Of a stretch of DNA of 64,000 nt, positions 32,753-42,014 are shown piece by piece. The first letter of the stretch is position 1. Each line of letters starts with the position of its first letter. The position numbers and the translations under genes were made by a program. Origin of the DNA: Lachnospiraceae bacterium (lineage in GTDB: Bacteria > Bacillota > Clostridia > Lachnospirales > Lachnospiraceae); NCBI GenBank assembly GCA_900768755.1, contig CAAGDV010000030.1:48965-112964 (forward strand), given 5' to 3'. The notes under the pieces were generated by a model. That model made no database searches, was not told the DNA's origin, and worked only from the letters and a program-made list of their open reading frames with translations.

Positions 32753-34066
32753 TTAGCAAAAAACACCGCGAAGAATCATACCGCTGCACGCAGGGATACA
32801 AAGTCCGCCCGACATATCATATTCCGCCCCGTCAATGAGGTTCACCAAACGTGCGCATCCCGCGTCAAAATAAGCGGTGTAATCGTTTTCATCCGCATTG
32901 ACTGCGACAAAAACCGTTTCCGAGTCGGTTCTTCGTCTGAATACGCACTGGCGGTTTGTGAGGACAACGGAGGTAAAATCCCCGTAATTGAGAGCCACGC
33001 TGTTTTTCTTAACCTCAGAAAGCCTGCCTATATAATCCGACAGTTCATTTTCTGTGTAATTGTCAAAATACGGTCTAAGCGCCGGGTCACCCTCTCTTTT
33101 GTCCGCCTTAAAGCCCCACTCACTTCCGTAGTACACGCACGGAATTCCGGGCATTCCGAACTGTAACGTATACGCAGGCTTCACATGGCGCGGATTGTTC
33201 AGGATGCTGGCAATTCTCGACACATCATGGTTATCCACAAAGCTTAAGAGGTGTTTGCCCTTATACAGAGTCCACTGCTCCGGTCCGAACTGGCGCATGA
33301 GCGAATGCACAATCTCAAAAAGATTCATGGAGTTGAGCGCCGAGTAAATTCCTTTGTAGCACTCATAATTGGTAGCGGAATGAAGCATACCGTCGCAGAC
33401 AAGCCTGTTGTAGTCGCCGTGAACCGCCTCGCCGAGCAGGAAAAAATCCGCCTTGCGGCTGTCGCAGAAGCATCTGAGTCTGCGCATAAAATTCTCATCA
33501 AGGCAGTACGCCACATCAAGCCTTATGCCGTCAATGTCAAAATATTCAATCCAGTAATTCACGCAGTCAAAGAGATAATTAACAACCTCCTCGTTTCGCA
33601 GATTCAGCTTCACGAGGTCATAATTGCCCTCCCAGCCCTCGTACCACAGGCCGTCGTTGTATCCGTTATTCCCGCCGAGATTGATGTTGAACCAATACAG
33701 ATAACGTGAATTTTCCCTGTTTCGGAGCACGTCCTGAAAAGCAAAATGTCCGCGTCCCACGTGATTAAACACTCCGTCCAGCACAATTTTAATCCCGGTG
33801 TCGTGAAGCGCGCGGCACACACTGAGGAAATCCTCGTTTGTTCCCAGGCGGCAGTCGATTTTCTTATAATCCCTGGTGTTGTAGCCGTGCGTGTCCGACT
33901 CAAACACCGGCGAAAAATACACAGCGTTGCAGCCAATGTTTTTTATATGGGGAATCCAGTCAATCACCTTTAAAATCCCGTGCCGCTGCACCCCGTCATT
34001 CTCAAAGGGTGCCCCCGCAAACCCCATCGGATATATCTGATAAAATACACTTTCATATGCCCACAT
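32753..34066 (-). CDS. GH13 alpha-amylase family enzyme
   Basis: Alpha-glucan-active enzyme of 437 residues with a TIM barrel. Starts MWAYESVFYQIYPMGFAGAP at ATG 34066, 9 bases after GAGG; a GTG 15 bases earlier is less likely. Conserved regions: VLDGVFNHVG (I), DGIRLDVAY with the nucleophile Asp (II), FFLLGEAVHGDY with the acid/base Glu (III) and LSFVDNHDVSRI with the transition-state Asp (IV). A short C-terminal beta domain is present. The length and the GFAGAPFEND start resemble intracellular maltogenic amylase or cyclomaltodextrinase-like enzymes without the N-terminal domain. No signal peptide. It follows the thioesterase stop with a 4-base gap. Confidence 0.88.
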   Translation of the reverse strand: MWAYESVFYQIYPMGFAGAPFENDGVQRHGILKVIDWIPHIKNIGCNAVYFSPVFESDTHGYNTRDYKKIDCRLGTNEDFLSVCRALHDTGIKIVLDGVFNHVGRGHFAFQDVLRNRENSRYLYWFNINLGGNNGYNDGLWYEGWEGNYDLVKLNLRNEEVVNYLFDCVNYWIEYFDIDGIRLDVAYCLDENFMRRLRCFCDSRKADFFLLGEAVHGDYNRLVCDGMLHSATNYECYKGIYSALNSMNLFEIVHSLMRQFGPEQWTLYKGKHLLSFVDNHDVSRIASILNNPRHVKPAYTLQFGMPGIPCVYYGSEWGFKADKREGDPALRPYFDNYTENELSDYIGRLSEVKKNSVALNYGDFTSVVLTNRQCVFRRRTDSETVFVAVNADENDYTAYFDAGCARLVNLIDGAEYDMSGGLCIPACSGMILRGVFC

Positions 34067-34070
34067 TGTT

Positions 34071-34493
34071 CTATTCCTCACTCATCGACGACAAAAATTT
34101 CTCGTGCATGTCCGGTCTTTCACTTCTTAGGTTAATCGGTTTGAAATCCGACGCTGTCACAAAGCAATGGCTGCTCTCGCCCGTTACAATCAGGGCATTG
34201 TCCGAGGTCCTTCTCACCTCATAACACAGCTCGACAACCACGCCGTTATATTTTTTGACGCTTGTGCGCACAATTACCTCATCATCAAAGGTCGCCGGTG
34301 TTTTGTACCTGCACGAAACGCTCACAACCGGAATCATGATTCCTTCCTCTTCCATCCCCCTGTAAGAGAGGTCGATGTCGCGCAAGAACTCTACTCTCGC
34401 CTCCTCAAACCACCGTATGTAGTTGGAGTGGTGAACCACGCCCATCATGTCAGTCTCGTAATATTTTACTCTCCTTGTGTATTCGTAAATCAT
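34071..34493 (-). CDS. YbgC/4HBT-type acyl-CoA thioesterase
   Basis: Hotdog-fold thioesterase of 140 residues from ATG 34493. The active-site helix motif is complete: YYETDMMGVVHHSNYIRWFE with the catalytic Asp, then EARVEFLRDIDLSYRGMEEE. It should hydrolyse acyl-CoA thioesters in the cytoplasm; the natural substrate is unclear. GGAGAAGCTTAGAG supplies the site inside the queH end; the ATG overlaps or directly follows the queH stop, so translation is coupled. Followed closely by the GH13 gene. Confidence 0.88.
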   Translation of the reverse strand: MIYEYTRRVKYYETDMMGVVHHSNYIRWFEEARVEFLRDIDLSYRGMEEEGIMIPVVSVSCRYKTPATFDDEVIVRTSVKKYNGVVVELCYEVRRTSDNALIVTGESSHCFVTASDFKPINLRSERPDMHEKFLSSMSEE

Positions 34494-34495
34494 CT

Positions 34496-35110
34496 CTAAG
34501 CTTCTCCTTTTGAAAAAATACATCCGCAGAAATTCTGCCTGTACAGCCCGTATTCTTTTGAAAGCTCCACCGACTGTTTGTACCCGTCCCGCTTCTTAAA
34601 ATCCGACGGGAGCGGCGTGACGCCGTACTCCTGACCGACTTTCTGCGCAATCCCGTTGATTACGCCGGAATCCTTAAGCGGGCTTATCGTGAGCGTTGTG
34701 GCAAAATAGTCACACCCCAGGCGCGCCGCTTCGCGGGCGGCCTCACGAAGTCTTAACTCATAGCAGACCCTGCACCTTGCACCGCCCTCCGGCTCCTTCT
34801 CAAGCCCTCGCACCGCTTCATAAAACTCCTGCGGCTCATACCGCCCTTCAATGAGGCGCACCGGATTGCGGACCGGCAGTTCCTCTATGAGCCGCGCCTG
34901 CTCCTTTAGGCGGGTGTCGTACTCGCTTGGCGGCGAAATATTGGGATTGTAGTACAAAAGCGTTATGGCAAAATATTCCGAAAGGTATTTCAGCACATAA
35001 CTGCTGCACGGCGCACAGCAACTGTGAAGAAGCAAGCTTTTCGGTGCGTCAGCAGGGTCAAGCGCGGATATTATTTTGTCCAGTTCCTTTTGGTAATTAA
35101 TATTGTTCAT
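34496..35110 (-). CDS. queH: Epoxyqueuosine reductase QueH
   Basis: Catalyses the last step of queuosine tRNA modification, reducing epoxyqueuosine, as the non-cobalamin alternative to QueG. The 204-residue DUF208 product has LLLHSCCAPCSSYVLKYLSE at the N-terminus, CRVCYELRL in the middle and QNFCGCIFS at the end, the Cys set that binds the iron-sulfur and metal sites. TLTISPLKDSGVINGIAQKV is also typical. No other queuosine gene is in the window. First gene of the queH-thioesterase-GH13 run. Confidence 0.92.
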   Translation of the reverse strand: MNNINYQKELDKIISALDPADAPKSLLLHSCCAPCSSYVLKYLSEYFAITLLYYNPNISPPSEYDTRLKEQARLIEELPVRNPVRLIEGRYEPQEFYEAVRGLEKEPEGGARCRVCYELRLREAAREAARLGCDYFATTLTISPLKDSGVINGIAQKVGQEYGVTPLPSDFKKRDGYKQSVELSKEYGLYRQNFCGCIFSKGEA

Positions 35111-35302
35111 GACTGCATACTAAATGTTCACAATTTATTAATTATTTTAACATACTTTTTCAATATTTCAACCGTATACTCAAATCATCAGATAACAGAA
35201 TTGACATTCAGGAAATCTTTTTCTTTTTCATAAAGCCCGGCGGAGCTTCCGTCGGGCCCTCCTTTTGTGTCCGGCTGTTATCGTTTTTTGGAGGAAAAAA
35301 TT

Positions 35303-37099
35303 ATGGACGTTGAACAGATTTTGACAAGGGCTGAGGTTAAGGAGTGCGACACCTGGAACACCGCCGATATCTTCGCTTCCGATGAGGATTTTCTTAAAGC
35401 GCTGGACGAGTGCAGGGAAAGAATTGATGGTTTTTCGCGCTTTTGTGAGCTTGGTTTTGACAGCGCTGACAATCTTTTGGCATTCTACACCGAGTATGAT
35501 TCGCTGCTCCCTGTTTTTAACAACGTGTACAACTACGCATCGCTTCGTTCGGATGTTGACACCACAGACCCCGTATATCAGGACTACAGAAGCAGGGTTA
35601 TGAGCGCCGCTGCTGCATTGAGCAGCGCGACCTCTTTTTCCACCCCGAAGCTTCTTAAGCTTTCGGATGAGCAGCTTGAGGATTTTTATCAGAAGAAGCC
35701 GGAGCTTCTCAGGTTCAAAAGAGCGATTGACGATGAGCGCAGGCTCTCGGCACACACCTTGAGCGAGGATGGGGAATACCTCGTATCTCTGGCTGGAGAG
35801 CTTGTCAATACGCCTGAGGATACATTTTCGATGCTCACCTATGCCGACTTAAAATTTGACCCGATTGTATATCAGGACAAAAAATATGAGCTCACCGCTT
35901 CATCATACAGCCGCTACATGGAGAGCACGGACAGAGAACTCAGAAAGCTTGCGTTTGAGACACTTTACAAGCGTTTCGATGAGCTTTCCAACACGTATGC
36001 CGCTATTCTGTCCTCACAGATGAAAGCACTGTCCTTCAAGGCGCGCGCCAAAAAGTATACTTCAACACTGGATGCCGCTTTGGATATGAGCAATGTGAAC
36101 ACTGATGTGTACCGCAATCTCATCAAAACAGTGCATGACAATCTCCACTACATGCACGAGTATGTCGCTCTGAGAAAGAAACTTTTGGGCGTATCCGAGC
36201 TGCATATGTACGATGTGTATGCCCCTCTGGTTGCCGATTCCGACACCGTGATTACTTTTGAAGAGGCGCGCGACAATGTGCTTGAGGCCATGCAGATTTA
36301 CGGCGAGGATTACATGAACATCCTGCGTCGTGGTTTTGACAGCCGCTGGATTGATAAATACGAGAACAAGGGAAAGCGCGGCGGAGCATATTCCTGCGGC
36401 TGCATGGTACATCCGTACGTCCTTCTCAACCACAAAAACAATATTGACAGCGAGTTTACTCTCGCCCACGAGATGGGACACGCAATGCACTCATACCTGT
36501 CAAACTCCGCTCAGGCTCCGATTGATGCGGAGTACACGCTTTTTGTCGCCGAGGTCGCATCCACCTGCAACGAGTCGCTCCTCATGCAGCACCTCTTAAA
36601 AAAGACCACCGACCGTAAAGACCGCGCAGTTCTTATCAATCATTTTCTTGAGCAGTTTAAGGGAACGCTTTTCCGCCAGACCATGTTTGCGGAATTTGAG
36701 CTGATGATTAATGAGATGTACGAGCGTGGCGAGGCACTCACCGCGGATGTGCTCAAGGAAAAATACATCGCCTTAAACCGTGAGTATTTTGGCGATGAGA
36801 TGGTAAGCGACCCGCAGATAGCGTTGGAGTGGGCGAGAATCCCTCATTTCTACTACAACTACTACGTTTACCAGTATGCGACCGGATTCTCTGCCGCAAT
36901 CGCACTTTCAGGCAGAATGCTTAAAGAGGGAGAACCCGCGGTAGCGGATTATCTGCGTTTCCTCTCTTCGGGCTGCACCAAAGACCCCGTATCCCTTCTA
37001 AGGGAAGCAGGCGTTGACATGGCGACTCAAAAGCCCATCGAGGACGCATTAAAGCTGTTTGGTGAACTAATTTGCGAGATGAAAGAACTGACCGACTGA
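35303..37099 (+). CDS. pepF: Oligoendopeptidase F (M3B)
   Basis: Cytosolic zinc metallopeptidase that cuts short peptides; 598 residues from ATG 35303 with GGAGGA upstream (an earlier in-frame start has no site). The zinc motif HEMGH is at residues 389-393 (LAHEMGHAMHSYLSN), with the third ligand Glu downstream in VAEVASTCNESLLM. N-terminal helical domain and C-terminal RIPHFYYNYYVYQYATGFSA are typical of PepF. The 5' region has a GCCCGGCGG/CCGTCGGGC hairpin (35235-35257) before the start. It converges with the SpoVAF-like gene, and a GACCCCCAA stem (37111-37133) follows the stop. Confidence 0.95.
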   Translation: MDVEQILTRAEVKECDTWNTADIFASDEDFLKALDECRERIDGFSRFCELGFDSADNLLAFYTEYDSLLPVFNNVYNYASLRSDVDTTDPVYQDYRSRVMSAAAALSSATSFSTPKLLKLSDEQLEDFYQKKPELLRFKRAIDDERRLSAHTLSEDGEYLVSLAGELVNTPEDTFSMLTYADLKFDPIVYQDKKYELTASSYSRYMESTDRELRKLAFETLYKRFDELSNTYAAILSSQMKALSFKARAKKYTSTLDAALDMSNVNTDVYRNLIKTVHDNLHYMHEYVALRKKLLGVSELHMYDVYAPLVADSDTVITFEEARDNVLEAMQIYGEDYMNILRRGFDSRWIDKYENKGKRGGAYSCGCMVHPYVLLNHKNNIDSEFTLAHEMGHAMHSYLSNSAQAPIDAEYTLFVAEVASTCNESLLMQHLLKKTTDRKDRAVLINHFLEQFKGTLFRQTMFAEFELMINEMYERGEALTADVLKEKYIALNREYFGDEMVSDPQIALEWARIPHFYYNYYVYQYATGFSAAIALSGRMLKEGEPAVADYLRFLSSGCTKDPVSLLREAGVDMATQKPIEDALKLFGELICEMKELTD

Positions 37100-37110
37100 T
37101 AATAATAGAA

Positions 37111-37133
37111 CAGACCCCCAATCGTAAAAGATT
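37111..37133. terminator. Stem-loop between convergent pepF and SpoVAF-like gene
   Basis: GACCCCCAA and TTGGGGGTC arms with a short A-rich loop. Strong stem but weak T tract, so termination efficiency is uncertain. Confidence 0.5.
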
Positions 37134-37242
37134 TGGGGGTCGTTACAATTCGGATGCTTTTGATTTGTTGGTTTACTCAATTGGTAATTTCTATAACTTT
37201 TCATCTGTATTTTGAATAATCTGTTTCCTGTTTCGATGGGAT

Positions 37243-38652
37243 TTATTTTTCCTTTCCCAGTCTCAGCCTGAAAATCCGCCTTGCGAGCATTTTGCCGTTA
37301 AAAGGAATGAGCGGATAAATATAGCTTTTGCCGGAAATTGTTTTGTTAAAGGCGGCGCAGAGAATAAATGCCCCAAGGCCGATACCAAAGCCCCAGAAGC
37401 CAAAAAAGTGCGACAGAATAAGCGTAATCATTCTGAAAAACTTGATTGCGTAGCCGAGTTCATAGCTTGCCTGGGTATAGGTTCCTATTGTCACAAACGC
37501 CATATAAAGCATGCATTCCGAGTCAAACCAGCCGGAGCTTACCGCATATTCACCGACCACGATACCGGCAATTACACTTAACGGCGTGCTTAGAAGCGTC
37601 GGAGTGTTGACTGCCGCAAGCCTCAGTCCGTCTATGCAGAACTCCAGAATAATCAACTGCAAAATCACGGGCACCGTTGAATTTTGCTCCGTAAGCAGCA
37701 CAAATTCCAGCCATTTAGGCGTGTACTGGGGCGAGTTTAAGAATACCACCCACAGCGGCGTCATAATCAGCGAGACAATTGATATCATATATCTAGTCAG
37801 CTTAATGTAGGTTCCCGTAAGCGGCGGAAAATAGTAATCGTCTGCCTCCTCGGACACATCAAATATCGTTGTGGGCACAATCAGCACCGCCGGAGAGTTG
37901 TCAACCAGAATCACAATGTTGCCGTCAAAAAGAGCCGCTGCAGAGCTGTCGGGTCGCTCGGAATACTTGAATTTCGGAAAAGGATTGATATACGGCCCTT
38001 CCAAAAGAACCTCAGCGAGGCTTTCAATATTCATCGTCAGCGCCTCCACCCCTATTTTCCCGACCCGCTCTTTTAATTTTTCCAAAAGCGTCATATCCGC
38101 CTTTCCCTGAATATACGCAAATGCTATATCCGTGTGGGAAAGGTATCCGGCGCTCATAGTTTCCACGCTGAATTTCGGCGTCCTCACGCGCCTTCTTATC
38201 ATCGCCACGTTATCAACCAGCGTCTCGACGAAGCCGTCCCTTGAGCCCCGAAGCACTCTGTTTTTCCACGGCTCTGACACCGAGCGAGCCGGATAGGTTC
38301 TGCAGTCCAGCATAAAATATCCGGCGTATCCGTCAATAATGAGGCATGTAACTCCCATCATAAAATCATTGACCGCTTCCTTGACATTTCGTCTGAAATT
38401 GCCCTCGACATACGGCAACGACGCCGCAAAATCCTGTGCGTTGTCCGTCAAATCCGACGATTTCAGTTTAATCATGTATTCGATTATTTTTTCCAGAAGT
38501 TCATCCTTGGCAAAGCCGTCAATCACATATATCTGCGCAGCCTGCCCCGCCACGGTGAGCCTCTTTTCAATTATGTCAAAATTGCGCTCCGGCCCCACGA
38601 TGGCCGCAAATCTTTTGGCATTATCCCTCAAATCATTCGTCTGTGTATACAT
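37243..38652 (-). CDS. GerA-family spore protein, SpoVAF-like
   Basis: Membrane protein of 469 residues in the GerA/SpoVAF family, linked to spore germination and dipicolinate handling. The N-terminal soluble half has LDCRTYPARSVSEP, RGSRDGFVETLVDNVAMIRR and VRTPKFSVETM, matching B. subtilis SpoVAF in order; the C-terminal half has about five membrane helices (LPLWVVFL-like TPLWVVFLNS, then LILEFCIDGLRLAAV). It stands alone without other spoVA or gerB/gerC genes. The ATG lies right after a T tract, and its GGGG ribosome-binding site is buried in a perfect 15-bp hairpin (38653-38709). It supports a sporulating lineage, or a relic of one. Confidence 0.85.
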   Translation of the reverse strand: MYTQTNDLRDNAKRFAAIVGPERNFDIIEKRLTVAGQAAQIYVIDGFAKDELLEKIIEYMIKLKSSDLTDNAQDFAASLPYVEGNFRRNVKEAVNDFMMGVTCLIIDGYAGYFMLDCRTYPARSVSEPWKNRVLRGSRDGFVETLVDNVAMIRRRVRTPKFSVETMSAGYLSHTDIAFAYIQGKADMTLLEKLKERVGKIGVEALTMNIESLAEVLLEGPYINPFPKFKYSERPDSSAAALFDGNIVILVDNSPAVLIVPTTIFDVSEEADDYYFPPLTGTYIKLTRYMISIVSLIMTPLWVVFLNSPQYTPKWLEFVLLTEQNSTVPVILQLIILEFCIDGLRLAAVNTPTLLSTPLSVIAGIVVGEYAVSSGWFDSECMLYMAFVTIGTYTQASYELGYAIKFFRMITLILSHFFGFWGFGIGLGAFILCAAFNKTISGKSYIYPLIPFNGKMLARRIFRLRLGKEK

Positions 38653-38709
38653 AAAAATACCCCGAATCTAAAAATTATATTGTAATTCTTGCCATTCGGG
38701 GTATTTTTT
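38653..38709 (-). terminator. purA terminator that also covers the SpoVAF-like ribosome-binding site
   Basis: Perfect 15-bp inverted repeat: 38653-38667 and 38695-adjacent arm to 38709 (core ATACCCCGAAT / ATTCGGGGTAT), 26-base loop, T5 directly before the ATG of the next gene. The loop holds TATAAT on the minus strand. Confidence 0.75.
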
Positions 38710-38722
38710 ATACTGTATATAA

Positions 38723-40015
38723 TTATAATCTGCTCTCGCGCATTATTATATCGTGTCTCTTCGGTCCGTTGGAAACCATCTTAATCGGCACGCCTATCTC
38801 CTGCTCGATTGCATCAATGTAAGCCTTACACTCTGCAGGAAGCTCGTCATAATTCTTTATGCCGCGGATATCGCATTTCCAGCCTTTAAACGTCTTAAGT
38901 ACGGGTCTGGCCTTATCAAGCTTGTAGGTGACAGGGAAATCTTTTACAATCTCGCCGTCAATCTCATATCCCACGCACATCGGAATCTCATCAAGGTATC
39001 CGAGCACGTCCAAAACAGTGAGCACAACCTCTGTCGAGCCCTGCATTCTACAGCCGTAGCGTGTGGCAACCGCATCAAACCATCCCATTCTTCTCGGCCT
39101 TCCGGTAGTTGCTCCGAACTCTCCGCCGTCTCCACCGCGGACACGAAGCTCCTGCGCTTCCTCCTCGTCAAGAATCTCGCTTACAAAAGCGCCCGCTCCT
39201 ACTGCCGATGAGTAAGCCTTGACAACGGTAACAATATCCGTAATCTCATAAGGCGGAATGCCTGCTCCGATTGCACCGTAAGCAGCCAGCGTCGATGATG
39301 AGGTAACCATCGGGTAAATTCCGTGGTCAGGGTCCTTAAGTGAGCCAAGCTGGCCCTCCAAAAGAATATTCTTGCCTTCCTTAATTGCATTGTGAAGATA
39401 CAGCGACACATCTGCAACATAAGGCGCCACCATCTCCTTGTACTCCATCAAAAGATTGAATATGTCGTCAGGATTCATCGTAGGCTTGTGATACAAATGC
39501 TCCAGAAGAATGTTTTTGTAGTCAACTACTCTCTCGACCTTCTCCCTAAGCTCTGCCTCCGGCATAAAAAGCTCGCTCACCTGAAAACCAATTTTCGCAT
39601 ATTTGTCTGAATAAAAAGGAGCAATTCCCGATTTGGTCGAGCCAAATGCCTTGCCTGCAAGTCTTGCTTCCTCGTAAGTATCGAAATCAACATGATACGG
39701 CATCATAATCTGTGCACGATCGGACACGAGAATCTTCGGCGTCGGAACTCCACGCTCCTCAAGCGACTTAATCTCGTTGAACAGGTACGGTATGTTGAGT
39801 GCAACACCGTTACCTATAATGCTTGTTGTATGATTATAGAACACTCCCGATGGCAAGAGATGAAGTGCAAATTTACCGTAGTCATTAATAATCGTATGAC
39901 CTGCATTACTTCCTCCCTGAAATCTGACAATGATATCAGACTGTTCGGCAAGCATATCCGTAATCTTACCTTTTCCTTCGTCGCCCCAATTCGCGCCGAC
40001 AATAGCTCTAACCAT
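38723..40015 (-). CDS. purA: Adenylosuccinate synthetase
   Basis: Converts IMP, aspartate and GTP to adenylosuccinate, the first AMP-specific step. The 430-residue product begins MVRAIVGANWGDEGKGKITD with the GDEGKGK phosphate loop, followed by RFQGGSNAGHTI, QLGSLKDPDHGIYPMVTSSS and the GATTGRPRRMGWFD motif. ATG 40015 is 7 bases after GGGAGG; earlier in-frame starts lack a site. Monocistronic: its own promoter (40065-40093) and terminator (38653-38709). No purine riboswitch was seen in the short leader. Confidence 0.97.
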   Translation of the reverse strand: MVRAIVGANWGDEGKGKITDMLAEQSDIIVRFQGGSNAGHTIINDYGKFALHLLPSGVFYNHTTSIIGNGVALNIPYLFNEIKSLEERGVPTPKILVSDRAQIMMPYHVDFDTYEEARLAGKAFGSTKSGIAPFYSDKYAKIGFQVSELFMPEAELREKVERVVDYKNILLEHLYHKPTMNPDDIFNLLMEYKEMVAPYVADVSLYLHNAIKEGKNILLEGQLGSLKDPDHGIYPMVTSSSTLAAYGAIGAGIPPYEITDIVTVVKAYSSAVGAGAFVSEILDEEEAQELRVRGGDGGEFGATTGRPRRMGWFDAVATRYGCRMQGSTEVVLTVLDVLGYLDEIPMCVGYEIDGEIVKDFPVTYKLDKARPVLKTFKGWKCDIRGIKNYDELPAECKAYIDAIEQEIGVPIKMVSNGPKRHDIIMRESRL

Positions 40016-40064
40016 GAGCATTCCTCCCATAAGCCTATTATTGTGCGAAACAACACACTTATTT

Positions 40065-40093
40065 AGTATACACTAATCGCGAAATTATGTAAA
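40065..40093 (-). promoter_or_regulatory. SigmaA promoter of purA
   Basis: Minus strand: TTTACA (40093-40088), 17 bases, TATACT (40070-40065), about 50 bases before the ATG. Confidence 0.8.
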
Positions 40094-40194
40094 TATCAAT
40101 TTCTTTTTTGGGCAAAAAAATCACAGCAGCTTTTTGCGCCGACATCCTATGGCGGGGAAGGAATCCAGTCAGCTTGGGGCATCTGCCACAGGCT

Positions 40195-41154
40195 CTAATA
40201 TTCTGTTCTCAGATTTCTATTCATCTGTACCATATATGCCACAATTATCAACGCCGCAACGACAATTGCAATTCCAATTTTAATTGCCCAGAACTGGAAA
40301 TAATTACCTTGAAAGAGATAAAAGGTTCCGATATTCTCGTTACATATGAGTTTGAAAGTAGTATCATACTCATTATGGTTCATAAACACAAGCAGATATG
40401 CCGCTCCCGCCGAAATAGTATAATATGGTATGGTATACAATATGATTTGAGCGATTGAAAAATAAACTGCAAACATTGCCAGCAATCTTAGGTAGTATGA
40501 TAAATATGTCAGAAATCCTTCAACATCAACGCTCATAAGAAATACCTTGTGGTCCAAATTGTATACAAAATATTGTGAATATGATGAAAAGCAGCTTCGG
40601 CATGCCCAAATCAAAATCATTTCGACAGCACATAGTCCCGTTATCATAACAAAACAGCAGGATAATTCGTCCAGAAATATCTTTCTTCTGCCCCATATAA
40701 GTATGTCAAAGGAAAACGCGCCGTTTGCACGACCACTGACGCATACAATTCCTACGATTAGTACAATAACAATAATATTAATCAGGTAAATTCTCTTTGA
40801 CATCATATAGTCAAAATAGGGCTTTGTTTTGGAATCTCCGACATAATAGCCACCCTCTGCCACTTGAGAATAACGTAATCCTCGTTTCTGTAACAGCTTA
40901 AGAATGTTGAGATTAAGCAGTTTTTCATCGCTGCCACTCTCTAAATATGTACGCTCCATACTTTCTATCTGTTCATCAATTGATGGATTATTTGGGTTAT
41001 CATAATCTTCCACACTGAACCTAAACCATCTTTCTGTTTGATTGTAGCCTTCCCTATACAACTTAATCGAATACGAAATTATTGTCACAATCGTTATCAC
41101 ACATACCAGAAGAGGAACCATACTTTTAAATGCTCTCAACAAAATATATTTCAT
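40195..41154 (-). CDS. ABC transporter permease (ABC-2-like)
   Basis: Membrane component of 319 residues. One N-terminal helix (MVPLLVCVITIVTIISYSIK), a ~75-residue extracytoplasmic segment rich in Asp, Asn and Glu, then about five helices (LINIIVIVLIVGIVCVSG, CFVMITGLCAVEMILIWAC and others). It partners the ATPase before it: the ATG and the ATPase stop overlap as ATGA. Topology fits an ABC-2 type transporter of the bacitracin/lantibiotic-immunity kind; substrate unknown. Last gene of the peptidase-companion-ATPase-permease cluster. A shortened, decayed copy lies at 43910-44311. Confidence 0.82.
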   Translation of the reverse strand: MKYILLRAFKSMVPLLVCVITIVTIISYSIKLYREGYNQTERWFRFSVEDYDNPNNPSIDEQIESMERTYLESGSDEKLLNLNILKLLQKRGLRYSQVAEGGYYVGDSKTKPYFDYMMSKRIYLINIIVIVLIVGIVCVSGRANGAFSFDILIWGRRKIFLDELSCCFVMITGLCAVEMILIWACRSCFSSYSQYFVYNLDHKVFLMSVDVEGFLTYLSYYLRLLAMFAVYFSIAQIILYTIPYYTISAGAAYLLVFMNHNEYDTTFKLICNENIGTFYLFQGNYFQFWAIKIGIAIVVAALIIVAYMVQMNRNLRTEY

Positions 41155-42005
41155 TTTTGCATCATCTCCTTGTAAAGCATTTTAATTGTTTTCTTTTGGG
41201 GATATACTGCCATAATATTATAAACACACAGTTTTCTGATTATCTCACTTATAGACTCGCAATCAGCATATACCGTCACCTTACATTCAGACCTCTCAAC
41301 AATTTGCTCTTCTCCCAATGTCTTTATAGCCTCGTTTGCATTTTCAGTTGAGTCAAAAACAATCTCAAAAGTCTGCCCGCTCCCATATTCGGATTCATCT
41401 TCCAAAGATATCAGCTTTTTATCTCTAAAAAAAAGTATCCGGTCGCAACGGTTTTCAAGTTCAGACAATACATGTGTTACTAAAACAATTGTTCTTCCGC
41501 GATTTGCTTCTTCACGCATCAAGCCATAGAAAACCTCAACACTATCCTGATCAAGAGAGTTTGTAGGTTCATCATACAACAATATTGATGAATCGGTCGC
41601 AATGGACAGAATTATTGCCAGCTTCTGTTGCATTCCAAGCGAATAATTTTTTATCTTCATGGACATTGCCTTATCTAGATTGAAGCTTTTAATTGCATCG
41701 CTCACTCGCTCATAATTATACTTATCCCTTAAGTAATACTGAAGATTCTCCAGTCCTGTCAATTGCGGCCACAAATGTGGTACTTCGAAAATTCCGGCAC
41801 ACTCCAGATGTTCTGTATCTTTATTCTCGTAATCAATCTTTCCAGAATTGTTTTTTAAAAACTTTCCAAGCAATTTTAATAGTGTTGTTTTTCCACATCC
41901 GTTATCCCCAACAATTGCAAGAATTTTTCCCGGTTGTGCACAAAAACCTATTCCGTTTAGTATCTCTTTTTTTCCATAGCTAAAAAATAAATCTTCACAC
42001 CTCAT
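41151..42005 (-). CDS. ABC transporter ATPase (BcrA-like)
   Basis: ATPase of 284 residues. Walker A VGDNGCGKTTLLKLLGKF (~residues 33-50), signature YSLGMQQKLA, Walker B LLYDEPTNSLDQDS and switch VTHVLS are all intact. The C-terminal ~75 residues form a small alpha/beta domain (FEIVFDSTENANEAIKTLGE) like that of BcrA/EcsA-type ATPases. It overlaps the permease start by 4 bases. Low GC relative to flanking housekeeping genes. A remnant lacking Walker A and the central part is at 44308-44661, in the same order relative to the permease remnant. Confidence 0.9.
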   Translation of the reverse strand: MRCEDLFFSYGKKEILNGIGFCAQPGKILAIVGDNGCGKTTLLKLLGKFLKNNSGKIDYENKDTEHLECAGIFEVPHLWPQLTGLENLQYYLRDKYNYERVSDAIKSFNLDKAMSMKIKNYSLGMQQKLAIILSIATDSSILLYDEPTNSLDQDSVEVFYGLMREEANRGRTIVLVTHVLSELENRCDRILFFRDKKLISLEDESEYGSGQTFEIVFDSTENANEAIKTLGEEQIVERSECKVTVYADCESISEIIRKLCVYNIMAVYPQKKTIKMLYKEMMQK

Positions 42006-42014
42006 ATCGGTCTC

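Noticed and set aside
35235..35257. GC-rich hairpin before pepF as a riboswitch or terminator
   Set aside because: The stem is short, the T tract is weak and no known riboswitch core is present.
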